From Trichostrongylus colubriformis (Eukaryota > Nematoda > Chromadorea > Rhabditida > Trichostrongylidae): 64,000 nucleotides of DNA. Below are positions 45,700-58,491 of this stretch, in pieces (the first letter of the stretch is position 1; every line of letters starts with the position of its first letter). A program made the position numbers and the translations under genes. The notes beneath the pieces are model-generated. The model did not search any database. It was not told the origin of the DNA and saw nothing but the letters and a program-made list of their open reading frames with translations. The stretch is taken from the NCBI GenBank assembly GCA_963978905.1, contig OZ022258.1, forward strand, positions 56,714,591 to 56,778,590, in the 5' to 3' direction.

Positions 45700-47740
45700 T
45701 AAACCCTTATTTTTTTCATAAATCTGCAATATGGCACCACGCTGCATGTATCATTTCAAGCTTGTGCTCTTTGGAGCTACATTTCGACTTGAGACTAGGT
45801 GCACCATTAAATAGCTTGGGAAGATGGATAATAAATAAAAGCAAATAGGATGCGTAGCAGAATTTTGAGTGGAGAACTCTGAAAGTGAGAAATATATCAG
45901 TTCTGAGAGCTTTTCGTCATCTTTTTTTATTCTGCGGAAGACACGTCTAAAAACTGAACGCGATCAATCAGTGTCTGTGAGGAAGAAGCCCTTTGTGAAT
46001 TGTCCAATGGTTCATTGATTTTTTGCAGCTTTACTTGCGTTATTGAGGCTCTTTCATTTTCATGCTAGTTTCCTTCCACTTTCGCCTGGAAAAATCTGCC
46101 GTGGAAAGCATAGAAAAAGAAAATCTCTAGAGTTGATGCAGCGTAAGGCGCTATAGGCATGTAGTATCCACGTAAAGCCAACATCATTCTACATACTCTT
46201 TCAGATATACTGTGGCAATTTTAGAACATATGGAGATGTTATAATGCAATTTTAGAATATGTGGAGATGCTATACATCATGCTGAGCATATAGAAAACAA
46301 AACAAAAGAGAAGAGAAGAAAAGAAGAAAAATCTGTTCCAAACAACGTCGAAATAACATTTGTAATGGCTTTGCTGCCAACTAGGGCCAGGACTGGACTT
46401 GTCTTTGACACCCCAAAAAAGGGATTATGGTTATTGCTCGATTCCATGTTCCCCGACCAAGGTTTGCGTGGATGATTCTGACGAAAGAAAAGAGTTCTGA
46501 TTAACACCGTATGGCTTATCCTTCACTATCCTGTATAAAGGAGCAATAGAAGAGCATGGCACAGCTCCACAAAAAGGTGTGAATTCAGGCCCGTGGGACC
46601 ACAAGCTTTTGGTCTTGGCATAAAATGCCCTTACCATGTTTTGATATTCAAAGCGGAGGGAGGGGACAGAAGTGAGCTACGGAATGATTGGTAATTAAGA
46701 AAGTAACATTAGGTCGCTTGTAAGTATTTGGCGTTTTCGTAGCCTAACCTTGTATTGTTCTGGATACTATAACTTCACTTGGATACTATTGTTTTAAATC
46801 AAGCAAGAACCGTCACATTCAATAGCGAATTCCTTTTTTCTAATCAGAAAAGAAAGCAGTAGATTTTCGGAATGAATTTCGAGATAAAAAAATGAAAGCG
46901 ATAAATTTATTCAGATGCGTTGAAGGGCATTTTCTAGGAGAGACATTTTTCTATTCTAGAAACGTTTTTCCTTCAAAAATTGCCTCGAATTGCGAAAAAA
47001 GGGTGGTCCAAGGTCTGATTGGTCGAATATATTTAAGAATGGCAAACATCAACGCAATACTTATACACTTGATTTTGTGCAAATTTGGATCGCTCAACTT
47101 TTGATGAGAGGGGTGTGGCGTCATCAGGGGAAATGATCAGATCTTGCCTGTACATTGAAGGAGAGCATGTTTCTGTATCAGTTTTCATTCTATGGTCACA
47201 TTTTTATGTAACGAATCGTTAATTTCCAAAAAAAATTCCAGATGCAAAAATATCTAAAGTTTCCAAATAACAAAATTCAGAGGCACCTAGTGCCAGCAGC
47301 CACGATTCGCTTTTTCTGTGGTCACAAATATCGACTAGCACAGCGTCCTTTTGAAACGCCACTCAAGGCTTCGAATTTAGAAGGAACAAAGAAATTTTTT
47401 TATGAAAACAGTGCATGGATAATTCAAAAATCGCGAAGGATTTTGCTGGAAAATTGCGAGGAAATAGTCAGTGTGCAAGGCGGCTGGTTTTTTTTGTCCA
47501 GCATAATAACACTAGAAGGTTGCCACTGGCGGGTACATAATAATAGCGTGCACTACTGACAAAGCCTCACGCTGGCTGTCCATTTTCGGTGGCACTCATA
47601 TATCAAGTGACTAATGGAAAGAAAATGACTCGATGGTCATCGACCCCATGAGAATGTAAGCCTTCGTTTGTGCGGGGATATTCAAGGGCGGTCGGTCGGT
47701 GCAGAGCAGACCACACCAGACGACAGCTGACGGCTAGTGG
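45700..47740. other. Intergenic, no feature seen
   Basis: ORFs at 46277-46637 (minus) and 46892-47559 (plus) have no start context, splice sites or recognised motifs. Confidence 0.35.
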
Positions 47741-47754
47741 TCAGGCGGATTGCG

Positions 47755-47945
47755 TGTTGCATGGCACATGGGTCTCGACCAAAAAAGCTGGTGGTGGATG
47801 ATGACTATTCAAGAAATTTGCACTTTTGTAAGTCACAATACGACTTCCATTGAACCTTTCCTCCATGCTTTTACCCTCATTGGAATATGGCCTTATCAGA
47901 GAGCTTTTTCTGGTCTGGACTGCATAGCAAAGAAAAGCTGATGGC
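47755..47945 (+). repeat. Inverted-repeat pair, left member
   Basis: GGTGGATGATGACTATTCAA followed by GAAATTTGCACTTTTGT and TTCCATTGAACCTTTCCTCC...TATCAGAGAGC. A diverged reverse copy is at about 49480-49640. Confidence 0.5.
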
Positions 47946-48179
47946 ATGAGAATGCAACCCAGCGGTTTCGTTCAAAAAGTGATGCGCAATGATTTCCCGC
48001 CACAATTGGTGTTGGTTGTAATTACATTTGAGAAAAAAGCCGAAAATGCAGCTAAGTAAGGCTTGGCTGATTTCAGACGGTGAACGAGTTTGCCATAGCA
48101 GTCGGCAATGTCGGGTTTCAAAGGCAGTGCTTGGGGAAATTCGGCAGAAAAGTAAAAGAAGTAGTGAGTGTGAAAGTCC

Positions 48180-48645
48180 AGATGCCTAGTAACAGGATAG
48201 TGAAGAAAAAACGGATGGAAATGGCAAAAACCCAAGAAATAGGGCCCCTCCCCACCGTTGATCCTCCTTGTGGAGCATTACCGTGAAGAGGCGGGTGGTC
48301 CGGACGAGTGTTCCATTGGCGTGTTGCCATGTCCTAAACACGAAGGGATGTTCGGAAGTGAGAAAGCATCCTTTTTCTGGAGTGCGCTTCAAGCCAAAAC
48401 TGAGAAAGCGAGCCGCGATACCTTCCATTCCCACACCAGCCAGTCAGTCGCTAGGGGGCGGACCGAGCACAGTAAGGCGGCTCGAGCTGAAAAGGCCGCC
48501 TTTGCCACAGCACGGTAGCGCGCCCTTCGTGGGGGATTTCGCCGCAAATAGGCTTTCAAAACCCGTAGTTTTCGAGTGAATGACTCCTTTTAGGGAATCG
48601 TTATCACACACATTACCCCTAACACTGTCTTTCAAGACAACGCCG
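48180..48645 (+). repeat. MITE related to 58788-59143
   Basis: CCCAAGAAATAGGGCCCCTC near the left and a right end CACATTACCCCTAACACTGTCTTTCAAG shared with the element at 58788-59143 (which ends ACATTACCCCTATCACTGTTTTCAAG). The left terminus is not clear. Confidence 0.5.
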
Positions 48646-48769
48646 CATGCAATACCTCGTACCGCGAATGGCCTACGTATTTATAGGTGGATTCACACTG
48701 CAAGGGCGTAGTGTTAAGCAGAAACTATTCAAAATTCGAATTCTTTTCTGAAGATACCGCCTGGGTGAG

Positions 48770-49065
48770 GAGAAAATGGGACCTGGGAAGACATATCCTC
48801 GTAAGACAAACCTTCCACTTAGAAAAGGTGGTGTGTGGCAGGAATGGCACTGAAAAAGCGCGACAGGGTCGTATCGCGATCCCGCAACACGGCGTGTTGT
48901 TCTGCAGTTAATCGGCGGGCGAGGTGCCGGTGAGGGCGGAATGACGTTCGCGGCCAGCTGATTTAGCTTCCAGCCCGTCTGCAATCTACCCCGACTAGTG
49001 ACGCAGAGAAACGCGAAAAAGAAGCGGGGCTCGAGAAATGCCCAGTCACTTGGGGCTATTTTTTA
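48770..49065 (-). repeat. Family-C interspersed repeat, reverse copy
   Basis: On the minus strand: CTGCGTCACTAGTCGGGGTA, GATTGCAGACGGGCTGGAAG, CAGCTGGCCGCGAACGTC, CGGGATCGCGATACGACCC and CGCTTTTTCAGTGCCATTCC. Confidence 0.6.
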
Positions 49066-49479
49066 GTGTGTTCCATAGCTAGTTATCTACGTATAGTCGT
49101 AAAATCACTTGAGGATCCATTAAGGCCAACGTGCAACTTTAAAGCACCATCGAGCAAGCGATTGCGTCGCAGATGCTATTGGGATTCACAATTCAGAAAT
49201 CATCATTTTGTCTTCTATACAAACACAATTCACAACTCAAAAATCACCTTTTAGTTTTCCATATCTGTCTGAAGGTGTAGGTATGACCACATGGAAAAAT
49301 CATAATTGAGAAGTGTAGAAATGAAGGCGGGAAAGCCGAGGATATGGAACAAAAGCCAATTTGACGAAAGTCTTGGAAGGATAGCTTTTCTAGAGCCTTT
49401 TATTTCATGAGATACTTCGGAAGCTCAATAAAGATTATTTTAATAGATATGCACCAGGACATGTTTCTGCAGGGTATGG

Positions 49480-49640
49480 CAGATATAGTTCTCCGATAAG
49501 GGTTTTAAATCAAGGTACAAGCATGAAAGAAAAGATTCTAATGGAAGCCGCATTTGGACTTTGGAAAGGCGGGGAGGTCGTTTTTTTTTGTAAATCTCTT
49601 GAATAGTCATCATCGACCACCTCTTTTTTGGTGTCGTCAC
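49480..49640 (-). repeat. Inverted-repeat pair, right member
   Basis: The minus strand reads GGTCGATGATGACTATTCAA, GAGATTTACAAAAAAAAACG and TTCCATTAGAATCTTTTCTT...TTATCGGAGAAC, matching 47755-47945. The pair encloses 1.5 kb with two other repeats. Confidence 0.5.
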
Positions 49641-49699
49641 TCGATAGTTGTACTTCAAACGCATAGATAGCAATTCGATTGCCGACTTTTTAGAATGAA

Positions 49700-50957
49700 G
49701 TCATTTCAGTATGCCAACAATACCAGTCATGGAAGGAAGAGAAAAGGGCGTATAGAGGGGAGGGTCGCTTGGGAAGGGGTCGTATTCTTCCAAAATTTTA
49801 CTCAAACTCACGCTTAAGCCATCTCAACACCACCTGAAGCGTATGACCTGCTGCTATAGAATTCAGTAGAGTGGATGTTAAAACTTTGAAAAAAAATATT
49901 TGCAAAATGAGTTTAGAGCTAACGCCATCGTTTGCATCCAAATTATCTTTCCGTTCGAATTATTCAAAATTTGATTTGAATTCTTAAATGATCCAGAAGA
50001 TTGTGAAAGCAGAAGACAAAATGAAAGCTCTGATACAAGTGCTCTGATGTTTTTGTGAAAGTTGTGAAAACGTGCAGAATTGCAGCACAACATCCTGTCC
50101 GAAATATGTAAAAACCACCCTTCAGCCCGTTCCCAGCTGTGCCTTTCATCTAACCATAAGTGCCTATTTGCGAGCCTACGCTGTGCACACTTCAGCACAC
50201 TCGCGCGTCCCTTTCTACTTCTGATTTGTTGGTTTTTTGTGGAAAGATTGAGTGAAGCGAAGTAGCACTGAAGGCCTTATTTCAACATTGAACTGCAACT
50301 AATAGAAGCAAGATAAACTGTAGTAAAGGTTAGGAAAGATGGAGGTAGAAGAATTTTTTGTCCGAGTGCGCCAGCCATTGAGCCCTCTCCTGGAATTGTA
50401 AAATGGAATTGTAGTTGCAGTTGAATGTGTATTTGTTCTCACGATAGAGCCAGCAAGAAGTAGCTATTCTCTGTGTCAGTGTTCTTACGCTCCTGAACGT
50501 CTTCTAACAAACGACCAAATCGATAGGTAAGCAAATTCTGTGCGAGATTAGGCTGGGGAGTCAATCCAGGAAATAGCGGTGCAGTGCCGCCTTGCATTGC
50601 TCCTTATCGGGTACAAAATAATGGTAGTGGCATGCGGGGAGAAAATAAGGAATGGGCTAAGAGGTTTCGATTTTGTTGAATCTGCACTCACTTGAAACGG
50701 TCAACTGAGGAAATTGAAACCTATTTTCCAACGAAAGACATGGTTCGGCTGGGCTGTTATTATACGAGAAGGTGCTTGTTTCATACAAAAGCTTTAGCTG
50801 CTTTTAATTTTTTTACCGTTGAAAACCGCTGAAAAATGAGCGTCCAAACATACACGCAAGTTTTCTTGAGAGTTGTTTTGCAAGAATATGACAAATGTTG
50901 TAAGCGGAAAAAGAAAGTCAAAATCACACCGATTTTGTTGTACGCGAGGCAGATATA
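49700..50957. other. Intergenic, no gene seen
   Basis: Contains one G-tract+TCGTA motif (49780) next to a TCGCT variant (49764). No exon supported; the 106-residue minus ORF at 49878-50198 has no motifs. Confidence 0.35.
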
Positions 50958-51694
50958 CAGGGGGTGCCAAAAAAAGTAATTTTGTCTCCTCCACTTTCAC
51001 CCCACTTTAGACGAACTACAGCAAATTCTGTCGAGGTATTTTCATCCCCAGATTCAAGAGCAGACCTCACTCTATCACTATACTCCGTGGCAGCCTTCTG
51101 CACGAAAAGGAACGAGAGCGAGGAAAGAGTGAACGAGATGATCCTCTCAACTGGGCAAAATCTGAAATTTCGTCGCCCTCGTTCACAACCTTGCTGAGGT
51201 CCGCTCACTCAGGGTACCTAAGGGGATTCATACTGGATTGTGTTCTTTAACATTCCGTTTTTTCCGGGATCCTAGCGCCCTTCGTTTCCAAGAGCCAAAA
51301 CCTGCCCTCGCCACTGAACCCTTGCGGAGGCGGATTTGGGCTTGAAAATGATACCTCGGATCATAGCAGCCTTGTCCAAGCAGTAGGGGCTCTGTGACTT
51401 CCATGAACCGAAGTGCCAATTCTCAGGAAGCTTCCCACAAAAGATCTACCATGGAACGCGGCTCACTGTTTTAAGGGGACCTTGATACCGTGGGTGCTCT
51501 GAAGCCCGACTGCGCCGCTTGAAGGTTCCATATTTTCATGAAAATGAAAGTAGTGAGTCTCAGCTTGTTCCTGCTTCTAGAGGAACATTTCGGGAATATT
51601 TTGCCCCAATACTTTCATTTCTTTCGTTTCCCTATGTTTTGTATAATTGGGAGATGTGAGCCGTGGGCAAAATTACTTTTTTTGGCACCCCCTG
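50958..51694. mobile_element. CAGGGGGTGCC-type mariner-like MITE, copy 2 (737 bp, inverted)
   Basis: CAGGGGGTGCCAAAAAAAG at left and TTTTTTGGCACCCCCTG at right, flanked by TA (50956-50957 and 51695-51696). The interior is the reverse complement of the copy at 26396-27141, with both ends preserved, so this is the cleanest member of the family here. Confidence 0.85.
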
Positions 51695-51696
51695 TA

Positions 51697-52244
51697 GAGC
51701 TACACCATCGGAGAGTGTACCCAATTGATTTTTTACCTCATAGATTAGGCTTTAACCCACGTTTCCAAAGGCATCATTAAATACAAGGTGTTAAAATGTA
51801 TGACTCATTAGTTATTATAGCTTTTTCTGCAAATCTCTCCTAGCCATTAAATTCGTTCATATATCTAACTGGATGTTTGGAAACAGACTGGGTGATAAGA
51901 AATTGTCGGCACAGATTTTAATTTTTCTTTTTCTCATACATTTATGTTGTATTTGTTCACCACAAGCCACATACAAATTTCAATGAAATCAAAAGCCGGG
52001 AGAAGCGATACATCCGTGGAGTCTTACAAACTTTGTCCACGAAGGTAACGTGGGTGGGGCCGCGAAGGCTGTGGAGCATTGCGGTGCCTATTTGATTGGC
52101 GACAAAGTACAGAAAACTAAACAAGGTTGAGCATAACTATGTATCTTTTCATCGACAACACTTCAAGAATTGTCCGACAGGAAGTTTAGCGGCCTGCATT
52201 TTGGAATTCTACGTTAAAAGGACTGAAATATGAAAAGCTAGCCA
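51697..52244. other. Intergenic, no feature seen
   Basis: No exon or repeat terminus recognised. Confidence 0.3.
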
Positions 52245-52345
52245 GCGGGTTCGAGTCCCGTTCGAAGCCAAAGCTTTTTCCCATAACTCATTATCCTTAT
52301 AACAATTTTCGCATCGCGGGCTGCGGCGAAGTTCAACAGTCATTA
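52245..52345 (+). repeat. SINE-A copy, head truncated
   Basis: Starts inside the tRNA-like head at the B box (GCGGGTTCGAGTCCCGTTCG), then AAAGCTTTTTCCCATAACTCAT, TTTCGCATCGCGGGCTGCGG and GAAGTTCAACAG. The A box is missing. Confidence 0.7.
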
Positions 52346-52349
52346 AAAT

Positions 52350-55170
52350 TCAGAACATTGGAGTTTTTCTATTATTTTTGCGTTTTCCTTTATTACCTCA
52401 TCTATACTTGATACGGTTAACAGTGGCTATCGCCAAAATAAAATCAAATTATAATAGGAAAATAATGTGGTGTATTTTCCACACACAAGCAAACATACAG
52501 CCCGGCCATACTTTGTAGGCACCTTGTAGTGAGCTAGTTAGTCAACCTACTCCAATAGAGTAGTAACACCTACTAAAGATAGAGTAGTAACACTAAGCGA
52601 CAAGATCTTTTCGGGAAACCGATAGTTAAGAACTTCTCGTTGATTATTGATTACACACTATTTATAATAGCCCAGTTAATGAAATTGCCCACTTTCAAAC
52701 GCCGGTGTGATGTGTAATTTGCGAGCATCCGCATGATCAATCTCAAAAATTTAATTCGAATGTAGTGCTACACGCTCTTTTTGTCTGATATGGCTGCAGA
52801 AAAGGAAGGTCTACACTGTTCATAAAGTATCGCAGTGCAGTGTTATTGGGCTACTTATGGCACAACAAATTCCTTCACTGGCTTCGTAAATGTTCAGTCA
52901 GTGGGGAACACTCCCTTCAAATTCGAACTTGTGTTCCACTATAGGAAAAATCATGTGGATTTGAGAGCGTGGAAGGCTAGGCACTAAAGAAGTAATTAGT
53001 TTATATTGAATGTGACATATTTTTTTGAGAAGCAGCTGTGAAAACTTTGAAAAAGAGAAGCGGTATTGGTCGTTGAGGGGCGTGTCTGATGAAGGGGTGG
53101 GGTGGAAAGATGCGAAAACTTCTTTCGAAACTCCAAAGAACTGTCTATTCTGAAAAGATGACCAAGTAAAAGTGCAAAACACTCATTCCTTTCATTGAAG
53201 TGTGTGGAACCGAAGTATCTTGCGGATTCCTGCCCTGCTTTCGGCCCGGGTCACCAAGCGAAAATCAATTGTTGACCTGAATCAGAGGGGCGTAATCTGT
53301 GTGGTGGGTGGGTCTTGGAGGAAAGGCAACCGTTCCCAATTGTGCCTATCCCTTTCCTTCAAGACCATACGAAACCGTTTATAGCTTTTTCGAAGGATAT
53401 GGGTATTTACTTGAACGAGTGAACGAAAAAGTGAAAGTAGAGAAACGAAGAGGCTAAAGGAGAGTTTAGATGGGAAATGGGAGCGCTTCGTCTTCGTAAA
53501 ATACGGGTGAATGTAAGCTCTTTACAGCTCATTCAATGCACTCGTACAACTGTTCGGAATGGGAACTCGATTTCAAGCAAATGGTATTAGATGGAAACCA
53601 ACGGGATTGATGGAACAGGTCCAGCAGTTCTTTGTATAGTCTGCTGTAGCCTTTTCGCCAGTTTGGTATGAGATGTTCCAAATTTGGAAATGAGATGAAG
53701 TAAGTGAGAGCGAAAGAAATGAGGAAAACAAGGAGAATGGGAGCAAAGGAGGAAGGGGCAAAAGTTCCATAATCAGATTTAGAGTCGGCTGATTAGCACT
53801 GTTTTTTCCTCTTCGATCTGAACAACATGGCTGAGTAGCCTCATCTTCAGTGGGAAATCGAGAGATAAACGAATAACGCCTGAAAATTGCTTTGGAAAAT
53901 AGATCGAATGAAATGAATGCTGCAGCAATTTGGAGCTGTAGTGTGAGCATCACAACTGAAGCGTATGTAAAATGTTGTGGTGAAGCGTTGGAGGAAAACA
54001 TGAAATCTCCTATGCGAGGTAGAATCCTAAGCATGGTCGGGAATAGCTCGGCGACGGCCGCTTATCAGAAGTCTTCTGAGGGGGAAAGAGTTGAGGTGAA
54101 GAGGCGAATTTACGGCCGACATAACGGGATTTCATTTGCATAAGTAGGCAGCAACACATGCTTGACTGACGATGAAGTTCATATTTTTTTCCTCACGGGC
54201 ACAATACGTAGAATGAGAAACGAATGGCTTTCGTAAGAGGAAATTTCTTGCAAAAAATAACCGATCAATACGTAATGGTGAAAGGCGCGTGCAATTATAT
54301 GCCAAAACCTTCTCATGGAAAATTTTCGAAAGATTTTTAGCGATCCGAGATGGAAAATTTTAGGCGAAAAGCACCGAATGCAGTACTTTTCAGAGAACAA
54401 AATGCTTGACCCCACTCCTATCCGCGTATTCATGCTTTCAGGTCCCATGCTTATCCATTAACCTTCAGATTTCCAGGCCTCATGGCTATCCATTGTGTTA
54501 ATGAGACTCAACAAATATAAAGAAATAAGAACTACTGAATAACACAGCTTCAAACTAAGTATTAAAGTGTTTAATTTTCTGGATTGCGCCAAGTAAACGG
54601 CTTTGCTGAATCGCGGCAATGTACTTTCTCCCAGCTTTACGTTATTATTTAAGGCAACTGATCGAATTCTGTTAGTGTTTACGCATCGAGCAGACCCAGT
54701 TGTGCCAATTAGTTAGTCCCAAAGGGATAGGAGGCCTTGTTGTTTAGAGAAGAGGCATCCCTGGATGGGAATTACTTCAACGGGTTCACGGCAAGCTACG
54801 GTCGCTTCGGGTTTTCTGGCAATAAACTCATTTATTTCAAAACTAGTAGAAACGCCAACAAAGGGAGAGCTTGCTTGGCTAAAGTTGTCCTGAAGGAAGA
54901 TTTGTAGTCGTAGTGGAAAGCGGTTTTACAGGAACAGAAAACCCTTATAAACTCATAAATCATTAATAAGATTTAGTTGAACCTCAGGACCATCCATTTT
55001 ACTAGTTATGGGATTTTCATCAAAAATCAAAAACATCAGAATTAAGATCGACTAGGTTTTCAACTTCGCGGTTCGATGCCAATATTGGCCAGTTGGCTCA
55101 TACTTATACATGTAAGTGCTGATAAACTTTGTAAATATACCAATAGAATGCTGATTCGAAGACATCGGGA
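52350..55170. other. Intergenic, no gene supported
   Basis: A 153-codon minus ORF (53573-54034) and its 83-codon plus shadow (53892-54143) lack splice signals, start context and recognised motifs. Confidence 0.3.
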
Positions 55171-55174
55171 GGGC

Positions 55175-55505
55175 TAAATTTGGCAAATTAAGGAATATGA
55201 AAGTAGGGGTGCTCGTCAGTGTCACAATAGAGAAAGAACGAAATGAAACGGCGAACCACCGGAAAATATAAACCCGAAAACGCTTTTCTGTCGCGCTCCC
55301 CTCTGCATCACTAGCCGGTGGTAGACTGCAGACGGGCGGACAGGCTCGGCCGCGATCGTTACCCCGCCCTTGACGGCAACTCTCTCGGCTGTTGAACTGT
55401 AGAATGACACGCCATGCTGTAGGATCGTGATGAGACCCGAGTCGCACTTCTTCAATGCGATGTTCACTACACATCACCTATTCTGAATTGGAGGGTTGTT
55501 TTCAG
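55175..55505 (+). repeat. Family-C interspersed repeat, copy 6
   Basis: GGGGTGCTCGTCAGTGTCAC, CTCTGCATCACTAGCCGGTG, GACTGCAGACGGGCGGACAG, GGATCGTGATGAGACCCGAG and CTTCTTCAATGCGATGTTCA. Confidence 0.6.
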
Positions 55506-55565
55506 AGAACATGTGTTCCAGTTCTCACTTTCACCCAACCACTCCCATGCCTTTGAAGTTAAAGG

Positions 55566-55700
55566 GGTCTTGAAAGTGTAATGGATTAGCACATACGTTC
55601 GAAAATCATGAAGTGCTGGTTTGAGTCCCGTCCGAAACCAAACCTTTTGACCATGACTGTCCATAAATCGCGGGCGACGGCGAAAATCAATAGCCAGGAA
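55566..55700 (+). repeat. SINE-A copy
   Basis: GGGTCTTGAAAGTGTAATGG (A-box region), ACGTTCGAAAATCATGAAG, B-box-like GGTTTGAGTCC, then CCAAACCTTTTGACCATGAC and CGCGGGCGACGGCGAAAATC. The anticodon-like loop shows TCG, which would fit an Arg ancestor. Confidence 0.7.
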
Positions 55701-56242
55701 AATTCAAAAACAACGACCGATTTTTTTTCACTTTTTGCACAAAATGATCAGAGTACAGCTTGTGTGAAGGGATTCTGGACAGGTGTCGTACAATTTATTC
55801 CTATGCTAAGCGGTGAGTTTAAATTGTCACCAAGCGCTCTACTAAGGTGGTGAAGGGTGAGAAGAGTGACGCGTCCCAACATATAATAGCCGAACATGGG
55901 AGAAAGTGTATTGAATCATCCTTTTTTGACGAAATTGCCTCGCTGCCATTTATAATGTTTGTGGATATCCAGGGATTTCGATTAGGCATGTGGATACCAG
56001 TGGTAGTAAAGGATCACATTACAGCTGTACATTCTCCAATCTTCGTGTGGTGCATAAAAAATTTCTCTATCTATTTACGTATCTAGTTCTATATTTATTT
56101 ATTTAATTATTTGATGAAAGTGCGAAGACATGTGAAACATATGAAAAGACTTCAATATAATGAGAGCATTGCACAGCCATGGCCCCCGTTTCACTTTACT
56201 CATTTTTTACTGGAACATCGTGTAGGGTCAAATACCCTTAGT
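55701..56242. other. Intergenic, no feature seen
   Basis: No exon recognised; ORFs at 55608-56086 are without motifs. Confidence 0.3.
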
Positions 56243-57238
56243 TGGGTCATTCCATGTAATGTCGTTGTTTTTTTCAAACAAAAATTTTTCCGTAAAATAG
56301 CAAGTTTGTTGCAGCAAGTCATATATTGTTCGGAAGAGATTTTTCTGCTCTACAAAAAGATATGCCCAGTTTCTCTATCGGTTATAATGTGGCCGATTTC
56401 CAGGCTGCGTATCGGTACTGTTGTCCGACAAAAAGTAACCGAACCGGTAACTAACTAAAACACTATATTTGACTTAAGTAGAACCAACCAATCATGTGGC
56501 CTGTACTGATCCCGCATCTCTTCTGCAAGTTCCAATACTTGGTCGATCAAGAAGTCGCGTCGTTCTGTTTCCTAAAATCCCCTTTTCGAAAGCACCTTTA
56601 TTCAAAATGAAATATTCCCTTTTAAATTCCTTGCTAAGCACTGCTTCATAAACCATTTGGAAGAACTTTTTTGCTCTATGTTTCGATGCTGCAAATCGGG
56701 TTGAATTTTAGTGCCATGAAGAGGGGTTCAATTGACCTTTTTCCACAATTTATTTTTCTCATTAGAAGCCAAGAAATAGGGTTAGTGATGTATTCCCGCT
56801 CCTACTCCTACCTCTTCTCAACATTTCAGCAATCTTTCCGCAGTCTGGTTGAAAAAATTTTTTAGCCTTGCTCCGAGGAAGTTGTCAAATATCACCAAGT
56901 TGTGGCGGAAAAACAAATTTAGAAAAAGAACGGTGCGCTTTCCCGATCAATCAATTGGTTGAATTTACAGAAGAGTAGGGGGTAAGTACGAGACACATGG
57001 CTGGTTTTCCGGTGTGAAAGATAGTGTTTAATTATTCGAAGGTTTAGTCAATTTTGTCGGCTGGACCTACCCGTTCACCAGCCTGGAATCGGCCCCACTA
57101 TGACCGGCAGAGAAATTGTGCATATCAGTTTGTAGAGCAAAAACTCTTTCGCATGATATTCTAATTTGTTGCACGAAGCTGTAATTTTATAACAAAAATT
57201 TTTGTTTGAAAAAAGTGATTTTACATATGCATTGACAC
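56243..57238. repeat. ~1-kb foldback with ~190-bp imperfect inverted arms
   Basis: Left arm 56243-56430: GTCATTCCATGTAATGTCGT, TTTTTCAAACAAAAATTTTT, GAGATTTTTCTGCTCTACAA, ATGTGGCCGATTTCCAGGCT. The right arm 57057-57238 holds the diverged reverse complement in the same order, including AGCCTGGAATCGGCCCCACT and AAAAATTTTTGTTTGAAAA. Probably two inverted copies of one element or an old foldback transposon. The 115-residue ORF over the left arm is repeat-derived. Confidence 0.65.
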
Positions 57239-57239
57239 A

Positions 57240-58490
57240 ATTAATGGCACTGCGATGCCGGGAACAGATTCGAATTCATGGCTCATTTTCAAAAAGGGAT
57301 CTGTAAAAGTCTGCTACTTCATGTACGTAGTTCCATTACGAAAATGAAAGTGTATCAAAAGCATGTCGGGGACTCTAAAGAAAACTACTTGCATCAGCAG
57401 TGCAGCATTTGAAGGAATGAAATTACCTCGAAATACTCGACTAGGGAACCTCCCGATCTAATGAACCCACAAAAGAAGGTGAAAGCTTTCTCGAAACAGC
57501 AACTCTACTTTTCGGAAAATTGCTGGGCTTCTTGATCTCTCCATCTAGTTTTTGTGAAAAACTGCAAAATTCGTATTCTCATTTTATAAAAATTTCTCAA
57601 ATCCTGAGCATTTTACATTGCTCGAATGGCTTTCAGAAAGGTGAGAAATCATGCTTGAAAAAGGTAGGATCGTGCCTTATGGGGTCAGAGTTTATTAGAC
57701 TATCTCTTTTTTTGCTGTTGTCAAGGAGAAGGAGGAATATTGAGGTTTACTGTGACAACAAAAAAGGTTGAATGGTCGATTTCCCATGTTTCCCACAAAC
57801 CAAGTGTTGGAGCACATTTTTGTGAGCTTTATTTGTGATTCATACGATCCACTCGATACTAAAACAACAACTGTTCATACGTATAAAAATTGTGAAATTG
57901 AAATTGTAACAGATAGTGTAATCATATAGAAATATCTGAGGCGGGCGTATGCTCGACCAGCGAACCGCCAGCGATTTTTTAAGGCTCTAAAACCCAGACG
58001 AGTAGGAGTTCTGCTAGACCTGCTATGTGTTCTTTTATGTCAATACATGCATATTAAAATGACAATAGCTATTATGTTTTAATATTTTATGATGATGGGA
58101 GGATGAACGACGCGATTTGAGTGCTTGTTTATGTACGCAATCCACAAAGGAATGACCTTTTACGGAAATTCCAATAATAGCACGCCTTTTCTCAAATTGA
58201 AGGGTATGGGAATGTGGCAAAATGCGTAGTGGCGCATCCCTTTTTTCACCTGTTTCCGAGGATTTCTATGGGAAAATGCGCCTTGATGAAAGTGCTTTTA
58301 TCGTGCTAGGATGAATAGGAAATTTGATTGCTACTGCAATTTCTCGCAAAAGATATTCTACACGTGCGTTAGTATTTTCGAGGAAATTCTGTTCTGTTTA
58401 TCTTCAATACTGAGCACTAGTGGTAGCTGCATAAATCAAAAACAAATAAATACAGTATCGGAAATCAATACTTGAAGAAGGCTTGACCCA
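57240..58490. other. Intergenic, no feature seen
   Basis: No upstream exon for the candidate terminal exon at 58492 could be identified here. Confidence 0.3.
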
Positions 58491-58491
58491 G

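Noticed and set aside
53573..54034. 153-codon minus-strand ORF
   Set aside because: No start context, splice sites or motif; its Leu/Ser/Phe-rich middle comes from a purine-rich plus strand.
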